Shown here in pieces: positions 5,719 through 13,242 of a DNA stretch of 64,000 bases. The notes under the pieces were generated by a model. That model did no database searches, was not told the DNA's origin, and saw only the letters and a program-made list of their open reading frames with translations. Source of the stretch: a virus; IMG/VR virus record IMGVR_UViG_3300044568_005111, positions 39,436 to 103,435 of that record. One strand, written 5' to 3'. The position numbers were made by a program, and so were the translations under genes. The first letter of the stretch is position 1. Every line of letters starts with the position of its first letter.

Positions 5719-7398
5719 TTGGCACCTTTTCATATATTTGCAAAGAAAAATGCAAAGAAACTTTCAAATTTTAAAGTAGGAGTTAGCCTACGAATAAAGA
5801 TAAAATTAGCAATTGCTGCAATTCTAATGATTGCATATATGTGCGTTAAAATTTCAATTCTTGCTGGATTGCGTGAGTCTACTGAGGTTACTCGATGGAT
5901 AGAATTTGTTGGTGTTATTTCATATATTCTAATATCAATCCTATTAATTAAAGACTTTATCAATTTAACTAAACATTCAGTATCTAAGGAATCTATTGAT
6001 AAGATGAGTGAGTTAGAAAATTTCTTAGACTCTTCGTCAATTATATCTAAGGCTGATGCTAAAGGTAAAATTACTTATGTAAATGATAAATTCACTAAGG
6101 TTTCTGGTTACTCACTAGAAGAAGTGCTTGGAAAAGATCACTCTATTGTAAATTCAGGAGATCAACCTGATGGATATTGGGGAAAAATGTATGCTCAAGT
6201 TCTTACTGGAAAAATATGGAATGATGTAGTCACAAATAGAGCAAAGGATGGCTCTCTATATTATGTAGATACTTATATCAAAGCTCAATTTAATCAGCAT
6301 GGTAAGCTTGAAGGATTTATGTCGATTCGCCAAGATGTTACTGAGCTACGAAGAAGGGAGGCTGAGATATCTAATAGAATGAATGCAATTAATAGATCAA
6401 ATGCTGTTATTGAATTTGACCTAGATGGAAATATTAAATTTGCAAACGATTTATTTTTAAAAACATTAGGCTACTCCTTAAATAGTGAAATTATAGGAAA
6501 ACACCATAGTTTATTTGTTGAAGATGAAGTAATAGATACTGATGAATATCGAGACTTTTGGAAAACATTGGGCACTGGCAAATTCTTTATGGGAGAGATC
6601 ACTCGAAAGAAGAAAGACGGATCACTAATCTATCTTCAAGCAACATATAATCCTATTATAGGCACTGATGGAAAGCCATATCGAGTAATGAAAATCGCTA
6701 CTGATATTACTCAAAGTTTTAATCAACAAGCTGAAATTGAAAAGAAGAATACTTATCTTGAGCATGCGGCAAAGATTCTACGGCATGATATGCATAGTGG
6801 AATCAATACCTATATGCCTCGAGGATTATCATCACTAGAACGAAGACTTTCAGATGACCAGATAAAAGAGCTTAAGATTGAAGCTCCACTAAAAATGATT
6901 AAAGAAGGATTACGACACACTCAAAAAGTATATAAAGGAGTTTACGAATTTACTAATCTAGTAAAAAAGGATGTTGTTCTTACTCGCGAAGACTTAAATC
7001 TCAAAGACATACTCGAGGACTATTTGTCCTCGACTGCATATAGACCGCAAGTAATAATCTCAGATCTAGGTCAGTCTAGTGTTAATGAAGCATTATTTTG
7101 TACTTCATTAGATAATCTTATTCGTAATGGTTTAAAGTATAATGACAGTCCTAGTAAACTAGTTAAGATATACCGTATTGATGATATTCTTTATGTTGAA
7201 GACAATGGACGCGGTTTAAGCCAAGAAGATTTTAACCATCTTTCCAAACCATATACACGAAAAGAAGGACAGCAGGAATCAGGAACTGGTCTTGGGCTTA
7301 ATATCTGTATTGCAATTCTTGAAGAACATGGATTCTCTATTACTTGTTCTAAACTTTCACAAGTTGGAACGCAAATGAAAATACGACTAAGCAGATAA
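5719..7398 (+). CDS. Membrane sensor histidine kinase with two PAS domains (HK1)
   Basis: Up to 559 residues. Two membrane segments (about 26-50 and 60-85) are followed by PAS domains at about 105-212 and 225-335. The transmitter has phospho-acceptor His356 in ILRHDMHSGINTY, an N-box near 465 (DNLIRNGLKYND), and ATP-binding boxes VEDNGRGLS and GTGLGLN. Such kinases autophosphorylate and pass phosphate to a receiver; the receiver encoded at 9444 is the obvious partner. The start is uncertain: TTG at 5719 lies just after the late promoter, while the first in-frame ATG (5827) would cut into the first membrane segment. The stop overlaps the next ATG, so translation is probably coupled. Confidence 0.9.
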   Translation: MAPFHIFAKKNAKKLSNFKVGVSLRIKIKLAIAAILMIAYMCVKISILAGLRESTEVTRWIEFVGVISYILISILLIKDFINLTKHSVSKESIDKMSELENFLDSSSIISKADAKGKITYVNDKFTKVSGYSLEEVLGKDHSIVNSGDQPDGYWGKMYAQVLTGKIWNDVVTNRAKDGSLYYVDTYIKAQFNQHGKLEGFMSIRQDVTELRRREAEISNRMNAINRSNAVIEFDLDGNIKFANDLFLKTLGYSLNSEIIGKHHSLFVEDEVIDTDEYRDFWKTLGTGKFFMGEITRKKKDGSLIYLQATYNPIIGTDGKPYRVMKIATDITQSFNQQAEIEKKNTYLEHAAKILRHDMHSGINTYMPRGLSSLERRLSDDQIKELKIEAPLKMIKEGLRHTQKVYKGVYEFTNLVKKDVVLTREDLNLKDILEDYLSSTAYRPQVIISDLGQSSVNEALFCTSLDNLIRNGLKYNDSPSKLVKIYRIDDILYVEDNGRGLSQEDFNHLSKPYTRKEGQQESGTGLGLNICIAILEEHGFSITCSKLSQVGTQMKIRLSR

Positions 7399-8006
7399 TG
7401 ACAAAAATCCTTCACTTATTCTTCTTTCTTTTTTTATCATTTTTATCATACACACAAAATGACTACCCAGTTCAAACTGTTTTGAAAGGTGATTCTGTGG
7501 TAATCTATACAGTTGAGCAAAATAATGATATAGAGTTTCTTTTAGCAAACCAGAGAAACCGTGTAAACTATTTTAAAAATAATATTGCTAGACAAGAAGA
7601 GATTATTGATAGTCTAAATCGGCTAGTACAAAAGCAAAAACTTTTTGCTGACAGTTTACAGCTGATCCTAAACACAAATTCTAGTGATTATGATAGTTTA
7701 TATGCAAAGTATCGCAATACAGAAAAATGGCTTTATAATACAGCAGTTGACAATGCATTTATTTATTATTCATTTGAAAACTCTGCAGTCATGGCTATTG
7801 ATTTAACCTCATATGTTTTAGTAGGTTATAAAAGATCTGGTAATTTTTTATTAGCACGCAGAGGACCAGTGTATGATGATCTGTACTGGAAAGAGTATAA
7901 TCGAAACTACCCAAGTGAGCCTAACAACGATTGGCTTACCTTTTACAAAATACGTTGGAGGCCTTCGTTAGTGCAGTTTCCTTATCGAATAAACCCACAG
8001 CCATGA
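7398..8006 (+). CDS. Secreted or membrane-anchored protein with coiled coil (202 aa)
   Basis: An N-terminal signal peptide or anchor (MTKILHLFFFLFLSFLSYTQ) is followed by a coiled-coil stretch (about 50-95) and an aromatic-rich C-terminal part. No family is recognised. It overlaps the kinase genes on both sides by a few bases (TAATG and ATGA junctions), which indicates coupled expression. Placed between two sensor kinases, it could be a periplasmic ligand-binding or signal-relay partner; this is inferred from position only. Confidence 0.8.
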   Translation: MTKILHLFFFLFLSFLSYTQNDYPVQTVLKGDSVVIYTVEQNNDIEFLLANQRNRVNYFKNNIARQEEIIDSLNRLVQKQKLFADSLQLILNTNSSDYDSLYAKYRNTEKWLYNTAVDNAFIYYSFENSAVMAIDLTSYVLVGYKRSGNFLLARRGPVYDDLYWKEYNRNYPSEPNNDWLTFYKIRWRPSLVQFPYRINPQP

Positions 8007-9451
8007 AAAAACTACTTATCACAGCAATATTAATACTATTTGGTATTAGTTTTACAAGCGCTCAATACTCTGTAAAAGATCAAGAGAAAAAAATTGTTTG
8101 GGTTAGCGGCATACCTACCTGTCCAAGTGATCCACAAATAACGGCCTTAATCGAAAAAGCTGGACTTGAAAACTTAAAAAAGCCTAAAAAAGGAATTACT
8201 AGAGCTGAATCTAATACTTGTCGGGAACTCGGTAAAGTGTTTAACCAAAGGGAAATGTATGAAGGTGCAGATTGGTATCTAGAGAGAGTGAAAGGTTATG
8301 TTGAAGTTATTAATTTAGCACCTGATGCAGTATTTGAAATGCCAAAGGAAATTGAGGAAATGCCATTATCCGAAGATAATGTAAAATCATTAGAGTCAGA
8401 TAAAGCATTCTTAGAAAATCTCCCACAAAGCTACGATGACGTTTCCCCTAATGACATGAAAAAACTTGCTAGTGAAATTGGAAATAAACTAAAAGCTCTA
8501 ATTGCAGAAAAGGAAGCTCTACTCACAAGTCATGCTCCGCAAGAAGTAATCGACGTAAAGGACGCTACTATTGGAACTCTTGGAAAAGAGAAAAAAATTA
8601 TCGATCTATCAATTAAAAAAGATGGATTGGAAGTTGAAGTTGATGACTTAGAAGTTGAAAAGAAAACTTTGACCAAATGGTTATGGTTGTCATGTGCAAG
8701 TATATTAGTCGCTTTCTTAGGGATCATTGCACTACTTCAAAGAAAAACAATTAAAGTAAAAGACGGTGAGATTGAAAGACAGCTGGCAGATATTAATAAA
8801 AAGAATACTTATTTAGAATATGCGGCACGAATCATTCGTCATGATATGCATAGCGGAATCAATACTTATATGCCTCGAGGATTAAGTGGTTTACAAAAGC
8901 GAATTACTCCAGAGATTATTGCCGAACTTAAAATTGGATCCTCTATACAAATGATACAAGAAGGTCTTTTACATACACAAAAAGTTTATAAAAATGTTTA
9001 TGAATTTACTAATCTTGTAAAGGTGAAATCTGAGTTTAATAAAGTGGAAATTGATGCTAAAATCTCATTAGAAAAGTACTTATCAAGCACATCGTATAGT
9101 AAACAAGTAAAGATTTTAGATCTCGGTACACTATTAGCAAATGAACAATTGTTATGTAATGCTATAGATAATTTAATTAAGAATGGACTTAAATATAATG
9201 ACCACACGATCAGAACAATCAAAATATATAAATTAAAAGATTTTATTATTGTTGAAGATAACGGCAAAGGTCTTACCTCTCAAAAATTTGAAGAGTACGT
9301 GAAAAGAGGAGTAGATATTGAAGCTGAAACAGGATTAGGTTTAGGGATTGCGAAAGCAATTATTGAAGAGCATGGATTTAAGCTATCCTGTGAAGAAATA
9401 CCTTCAGGTGGAACAAAAATGAAAATTAAAATAACAAATAATAATGATTGA
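8003..9451 (+). CDS. Sensor histidine kinase with periplasmic sensor (HK2)
   Basis: 482 residues from the ATG at 8003. That start is chosen because it gives a clean signal peptide (MKKLLITAILILFGISFTSA) and overlaps the previous stop. A periplasmic region (about 21-225) with an acidic coiled-coil part has no recognised domain. One membrane segment (226-246) leads into a transmitter nearly identical in motif to HK1: RHDMHSGINTYMPRG with His280, N-box DNLIKNGLKYND, then VEDNGKGL and TGLGLGIA. HK1 and HK2 are therefore paralogous in the transmitter but have unrelated sensors, so they may feed two signals into one receiver. Confidence 0.9.
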   Translation: MKKLLITAILILFGISFTSAQYSVKDQEKKIVWVSGIPTCPSDPQITALIEKAGLENLKKPKKGITRAESNTCRELGKVFNQREMYEGADWYLERVKGYVEVINLAPDAVFEMPKEIEEMPLSEDNVKSLESDKAFLENLPQSYDDVSPNDMKKLASEIGNKLKALIAEKEALLTSHAPQEVIDVKDATIGTLGKEKKIIDLSIKKDGLEVEVDDLEVEKKTLTKWLWLSCASILVAFLGIIALLQRKTIKVKDGEIERQLADINKKNTYLEYAARIIRHDMHSGINTYMPRGLSGLQKRITPEIIAELKIGSSIQMIQEGLLHTQKVYKNVYEFTNLVKVKSEFNKVEIDAKISLEKYLSSTSYSKQVKILDLGTLLANEQLLCNAIDNLIKNGLKYNDHTIRTIKIYKLKDFIIVEDNGKGLTSQKFEEYVKRGVDIEAETGLGLGIAKAIIEEHGFKLSCEEIPSGGTKMKIKITNNND

Positions 9452-9875
9452 TTCAATTTTACTAGTGGATGACGAAAGTTTATTTCACCTAGTTTTCGAG
9501 GATGCATGTAGTCTCCTTGATATCTCTCTTACTTTAGAGAGCATTGACAGTTCAGACGAAGCTGCGAAGCTGTTTGAAGGATGGCAAAAAGATTCAGACG
9601 GTAAACCCGAATGCGTATTTGTGGACCTAAATATTATAGGTTCATCATATGATGGAATTGAACTTATTCGTAAGATTAATTTTGAATACGGTAATAACGT
9701 AGTAATTGGAATTATCTCTTCTTCTGATGAACCGGAAGAGCAGGCAAAAGCAGTTCAATCTGGAGCACAGTTTTGGATTATTAAATCTGACGAAATAGAA
9801 CCTAGATTAGAAGAGTTTAGAAATGACTATGAATCATACCGAAATAGAACAGCTCCATTTAAAATATACAGATAA
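9444..9875 (+). CDS. Stand-alone receiver (response regulator without output domain)
   Basis: 143 residues forming one REC domain: acidic pocket Asp9-Asp10, phospho-acceptor Asp61 (VFVDLNI), Ser92-94 in the Thr/Ser position, and Lys114 (WIIKSD). No DNA-binding or enzymatic output domain follows, so it acts through protein contact, like CheY-type receivers. The gene overlaps the HK2 stop by 8 nt and the next start by one base. Its natural partners are HK1 and HK2 upstream, and the downstream coiled-coil membrane protein is a candidate target. Confidence 0.9.
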   Translation: MIDSILLVDDESLFHLVFEDACSLLDISLTLESIDSSDEAAKLFEGWQKDSDGKPECVFVDLNIIGSSYDGIELIRKINFEYGNNVVIGIISSSDEPEEQAKAVQSGAQFWIIKSDEIEPRLEEFRNDYESYRNRTAPFKIYR

Positions 9876-10528
9876 TGAAGTTTAGTAGAGAAGCTATTGA
9901 TTCAATTATTGCTCTAAAAAAGAGAAACATCTATTTAGAAGGAAATATTATCAAGCTCATTGAGTCAGATGATGAAGATTTCACTCAATATTTAGCTGAA
10001 GCTTTGGCTAAGGATAAAGAGAATCGTAAGCGCCGCCTTGATGTTACTAAACAAATACAGGGACAAAATTCTGAACTACTTAAAAAGAGAGCAGAAAACG
10101 AAAATCTTATGCTTGAACTTAGAGAAACTTTAGCTGAGATGGAGGAATCTAAATCTCAAATAGAATTTCAAAATACTGAACTTGTTCAGTGGAAAGAAAA
10201 GAATGAAATTATTGGAGAAGAGCTAAAGGCCGCACTAGAGCATGCAGAAAAAGCAAAAGATCTTGCTGAAACAGATTTAGACATGCTACAAAAAAGAACT
10301 CAATTTGAATTGATTGGGACAATTGTCAAAGTTGCCTTATACGTTATTATAGGAGTCGGTGCCGTGACTACTGTCATGTATAGTATCGCTCTTTTTGCAG
10401 ATAAGGACACTCAAATTATTGGATCTACGTGGAGTAACATGTTTGGGATATTATTAACTAACGCATTTTCTATAATCGGTACGATTATGGGTGTAAAATA
10501 CGCTAGTGAAAAACCCAAAAAAGAATAA
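9875..10528 (+). CDS. Coiled-coil protein with two C-terminal membrane segments
   Basis: 217 residues. A long charged coiled coil (about 10-145) is followed by two hydrophobic segments (about 147-172 and 190-210) and a lysine-rich tail. It starts within the stop of the receiver gene (TAATG) and precedes the holin-like gene. No family is recognised. The topology suits a cytoplasmic coiled coil that receives the phosphorelay signal and acts on the membrane, for example as a holin or antiholin partner; this is inference from position and topology. Confidence 0.8.
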   Translation: MKFSREAIDSIIALKKRNIYLEGNIIKLIESDDEDFTQYLAEALAKDKENRKRRLDVTKQIQGQNSELLKKRAENENLMLELRETLAEMEESKSQIEFQNTELVQWKEKNEIIGEELKAALEHAEKAKDLAETDLDMLQKRTQFELIGTIVKVALYVIIGVGAVTTVMYSIALFADKDTQIIGSTWSNMFGILLTNAFSIIGTIMGVKYASEKPKKE

Positions 10529-10542
10529 AAAAATAAATTAAA

Positions 10543-10851
10543 ATGGCTGAGAAAAAACAAACAAAGGGAAACTTATTTTTCGGATGGGAAAATATTAAGT
10601 GGTTTATTAAAGAAATTAGAGAAATGTATTCATCAAGTAATTCATATTTTTCTAAAAAGAGAATTGAATCAGGCGTAGCATTTGCAGTAGCTCAATGGGG
10701 AATGATTTTCTTCCTACTTGAGAAGCACACTGAAATGACATCTTCTGATCTTGCAATTTGGGCAGGTATTGAGTTTGCTGTATCTGGATATATCGTTAAT
10801 CAGATCCAAAAGGAGAAGAAAGGGTCTTCAGATGAGTCTGAGAACTCATAA
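10543..10851 (+). CDS. Holin-like small membrane protein (102 aa)
   Basis: A charged N-terminus, then two hydrophobic stretches (ESGVAFAVAQWGMIFFLLE and SSDLAIWAGIEFAVSGYIV) joined by a short turn, and a highly charged Lys/Glu tail. Size, topology and position immediately before the endolysin fit a class II holin, which permeabilises the inner membrane to release or activate the endolysin. No specific holin family is recognised. Confidence 0.65.
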   Translation: MAEKKQTKGNLFFGWENIKWFIKEIREMYSSSNSYFSKKRIESGVAFAVAQWGMIFFLLEKHTEMTSSDLAIWAGIEFAVSGYIVNQIQKEKKGSSDESENS

Positions 10852-10871
10852 TAAAAATAATACAATAACTT

Positions 10872-11699
10872 ATGTTACTAAAGAAAGGATCCTCTGGAGA
10901 GGACGTAAAAAGACTTCAGATAAAATTAGGCCTTACTCCAGATGCGGGTGTTGCACAGTTTGGTCCAAAGACGGAATCCGCTGTTAAATCATGGCAAAAA
11001 GCAAATGGTTTAGAAGATGATGGTATAGTAGGTGATACTACTTGGGGAAAACTATTTGGTGTAACTGATCAGATCACAGATGCAGTTACTCAAGTTCAAG
11101 GTCTTGCTCTAGATAAACTAAAGGGGCATATTGCAGAGGTAGTATTTCAACAAATCGCAGGAGTATGTAAGGCATTTAATATTACAAATAATTTAAGACT
11201 AGCTCATTTTCTTGCACAGTGTTCACATGAATCAGGTGGATTTAAAGCAGTGAGTGAAAACTTAAATTACTCAGCAGATGGACTAAAGAAAATATTTCCA
11301 AAATATTTTCCAGGAAACCTAAATGAGTCATATGCAAGACAACCTGAAAAGATTGCAAGCAGAGTCTATGGCGGTCGTATGGGAAATGGTGATGAGTCAA
11401 CTAAGGAAGGTTACAAGTTTAGAGGTCGCGGATATATCCAATTAACTGGTAAAAGCAATTATGAAACATTTACTAAATTTATTGGCGAAGACTGTATTGC
11501 TAATCCTGACCTAGTTGCAACAAAATATCCATTAGCATCAGCTGCATTCTTCTTTAATAAAAATGGACTATGGTCAATTTGTGATAAAGGAGCAGATGAC
11601 ACGACTGTTACTGCTGTGACTAAAAGAGTAAACGGTGGAACGATTGGATTAGCGGATCGTATTAAACACTTTAAGGAATATTATAATCTACTTAAGTAA
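10872..11699 (+). CDS. Endolysin: peptidoglycan-binding domain plus GH19 lysozyme/chitinase
   Basis: 275 residues. Residues about 5-60 are a PG_binding_1 domain (GSSGEDVKRLQIKLG, DDGIVGDTTWGKL). The rest is a glycoside hydrolase family 19 catalytic domain: AQCSHESGGFKAVSENLNYS carries the catalytic Glu, then VYGGRMGNGDES, and FRGRGYIQLTGKSNY as family signature. It cleaves the peptidoglycan glycan backbone and, with the holin, lyses the host. No signal peptide, so export depends on the holin. Last gene of the operon; a hairpin follows. Confidence 0.92.
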   Translation: MLLKKGSSGEDVKRLQIKLGLTPDAGVAQFGPKTESAVKSWQKANGLEDDGIVGDTTWGKLFGVTDQITDAVTQVQGLALDKLKGHIAEVVFQQIAGVCKAFNITNNLRLAHFLAQCSHESGGFKAVSENLNYSADGLKKIFPKYFPGNLNESYARQPEKIASRVYGGRMGNGDESTKEGYKFRGRGYIQLTGKSNYETFTKFIGEDCIANPDLVATKYPLASAAFFFNKNGLWSICDKGADDTTVTAVTKRVNGGTIGLADRIKHFKEYYNLLK

Positions 11700-11704
11700 A
11701 GAGG

Positions 11705-11713
11705 TATAAATAA
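11705..11713 (+). promoter_or_regulatory. Late promoter motif (TATAAATAA)
   Basis: Exact match to the T4 late core TATAAATA, upstream of the 76-aa gene. Confidence 0.65.
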
Positions 11714-11714
11714 C

Positions 11715-11737
11715 AAAGGGAGAACTGGTCTCCCTTT
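11715..11737 (+). terminator. Hairpin after the endolysin
   Basis: AAAGGGAGA (11715-11723) pairs with TCTCCCTTT (11729-11737). It lies downstream of the late motif, so it also sits in the leader of the next gene. Confidence 0.6.
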
Positions 11738-11753
11738 AAAATAATTCACACCT

Positions 11754-11984
11754 ATGAATAAAGGAGAGCGCTTCATATTCTATGGCAAATCAGGTGTGGT
11801 TAAAGGTATTGTTGCTAACTCTTTTGAAAAAGTGACATATGATCTTAAACACGGAGTAAAAGTCATAACACCCTATATTGTTTCGACTGACGATGAAACA
11901 TATAATGAAAAATTGTGTTTAAAAATTGATTCAGAGATAGGACCAACTTTTTTAAAGAAGTTATTAAACTTCTTTAGTCGGTAA
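11754..11984 (+). CDS. Small hypothetical protein (76 aa)
   Basis: No family is recognised. Starts MNKGERFIFYGKSG and looks like a small beta-rich fold. A late promoter lies 40 nt upstream, so it is probably expressed with virion genes. It overlaps by 11 nt, tail to tail, with the minus-strand gene that ends at 11974. Confidence 0.65.
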   Translation: MNKGERFIFYGKSGVVKGIVANSFEKVTYDLKHGVKVITPYIVSTDDETYNEKLCLKIDSEIGPTFLKKLLNFFSR

Positions 11985-12870
11985 TTTGATCGAGCGCCTT
12001 TTTTATCTCCTTAACTCCACCTACCTCCTTAAGTAGGATTCTAAAATTATCAATTAGAGAATCTGCAGTCAAGTTAGATTCAATATCTTGAGTAGAGGAT
12101 TTAGAAAGAAGATCCTTTTGAAAAGCTAATACTTCTCTTAACTTCTCAGATTTTTCAGTATCTTGTAGAGAACTGAATCCGATTGATTTTACACGTTCAC
12201 GTTTTCCTTTTATATCAGCAGATATCTCTTCAATATTTGGAGTAACTTCAGATACCATAAATCTCTTTAGACTTTCTTTAACTGCAGAATATCGTAAGTA
12301 TTGATTTAAGTTATTTGTAAATTCTTGTTGCTTTTTCTCAATATTTGTAGATTCATCATAGAGAAGATCTAAAAAATCAGATGCATCAATTGTTGGAGCA
12401 TCATCTCCATTTGGTGTAATTCTATTTGTTGCAGCAGTAAGTAGTCCAGTAAGTTCATTTGGTAAAATTGTAAATCGAATAATTTTTGATTCGTTTCGAT
12501 CAATGATCTTCTTAGAATGATGCACGATAGATAGTCGGTCAGCTACTATTTTATTAGAAATGTTTGCGTATCGTCCATAAGAGTAATTAGATGATCCTGG
12601 GGAAGTAAGATATATTTTTAAGTCCTTTGAATCTCCGTATATTGATGATAATAATTCATTTTGAACTGGGCGTAGTGTTAACTCGATTGAGCCTTGTGAA
12701 GAAGTGGATATGATATACATTGACTCTGGAAAAGATGACATAAGAGTAGTCAGAGCATTCATATATTCTTCATCAAGTTCAGTAAGCTGACGTTCTGGAA
12801 TCTCAAAAGAATAATAAGTCTTTTGAGATTCATTTAAAGAGATCCAATATTTAAAGTCAAGTAAATTCAT
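11974..12870 (-). CDS. Capsid-targeted internal protein (298 aa), function unknown
   Basis: The N-terminus LLDFKYWISLNE|SQ matches the capsid-targeting motif shared by about 15 proteins here and by T4 internal proteins; the bar marks the predicted prohead-protease cut. The rest is alpha/beta then helical, with no recognised domain. Its start overlaps the stop of the upstream gene (12870), so the minus-strand genes 15321 to 11974 are probably one late operon read from the promoter at 15338. Confidence 0.75.
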   Translation of the reverse strand: MNLLDFKYWISLNESQKTYYSFEIPERQLTELDEEYMNALTTLMSSFPESMYIISTSSQGSIELTLRPVQNELLSSIYGDSKDLKIYLTSPGSSNYSYGRYANISNKIVADRLSIVHHSKKIIDRNESKIIRFTILPNELTGLLTAATNRITPNGDDAPTIDASDFLDLLYDESTNIEKKQQEFTNNLNQYLRYSAVKESLKRFMVSEVTPNIEEISADIKGKRERVKSIGFSSLQDTEKSEKLREVLAFQKDLLSKSSTQDIESNLTADSLIDNFRILLKEVGGVKEIKKALDQITD

Positions 12871-13229
12871 TAGTAGTTTAAAAAGTCTAATCCGTTTGCC
12901 GCAATGAGATCAAAGAAGGAATCTGCTGAGTCCTCATATACAAGTATTTCACCTAAGCTAAGGAGTGCACGATTTTCATCTATATTAAGTTCAAGTAGAT
13001 ATTTGGAACCACTATAGTTAAACTTGATCTCAATAATTCCATCGCCTACCATTCCTCTCACATTTGATGCACCCGACTCTTCTAAGTATTCTTGAATTCG
13101 ATGAGAGTGATCTAATAATTGGAACTCAGATCCATCTTCATTAGGAGCTTCAAAATCACGAAGCTCACCCGAATCATCGATGTAAGCTTCGTTAATAAAT
13201 TGTTGATATGTCTTTGCTCTTCCTATCAT
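12870..13229 (-). CDS. Capsid-targeted internal protein (119 aa)
   Basis: Starts MIGRAKTYQQFINE|AYI, the closest match in the window to the T4 capsid targeting sequence MKTYQEFIAEA. The remaining 105 residues are an acidic alpha/beta domain with no recognised family. If cleavage follows the T4 rule, the mature protein begins at Ala15. It is 13 nt downstream of the 692-aa gene and overlaps the next. Confidence 0.78.
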   Translation of the reverse strand: MIGRAKTYQQFINEAYIDDSGELRDFEAPNEDGSEFQLLDHSHRIQEYLEESGASNVRGMVGDGIIEIKFNYSGSKYLLELNIDENRALLSLGEILVYEDSADSFFDLIAANGLDFLNY

Positions 13230-13242
13230 TGTACCAAGAGAC

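Noticed and set aside
5733-5741. TATATTTGC at the start of HK1 as a host-type promoter
   Set aside because: It lies inside the reading frame of HK1, and a well-formed late promoter lies upstream. It would also move the start beyond the first membrane segment.
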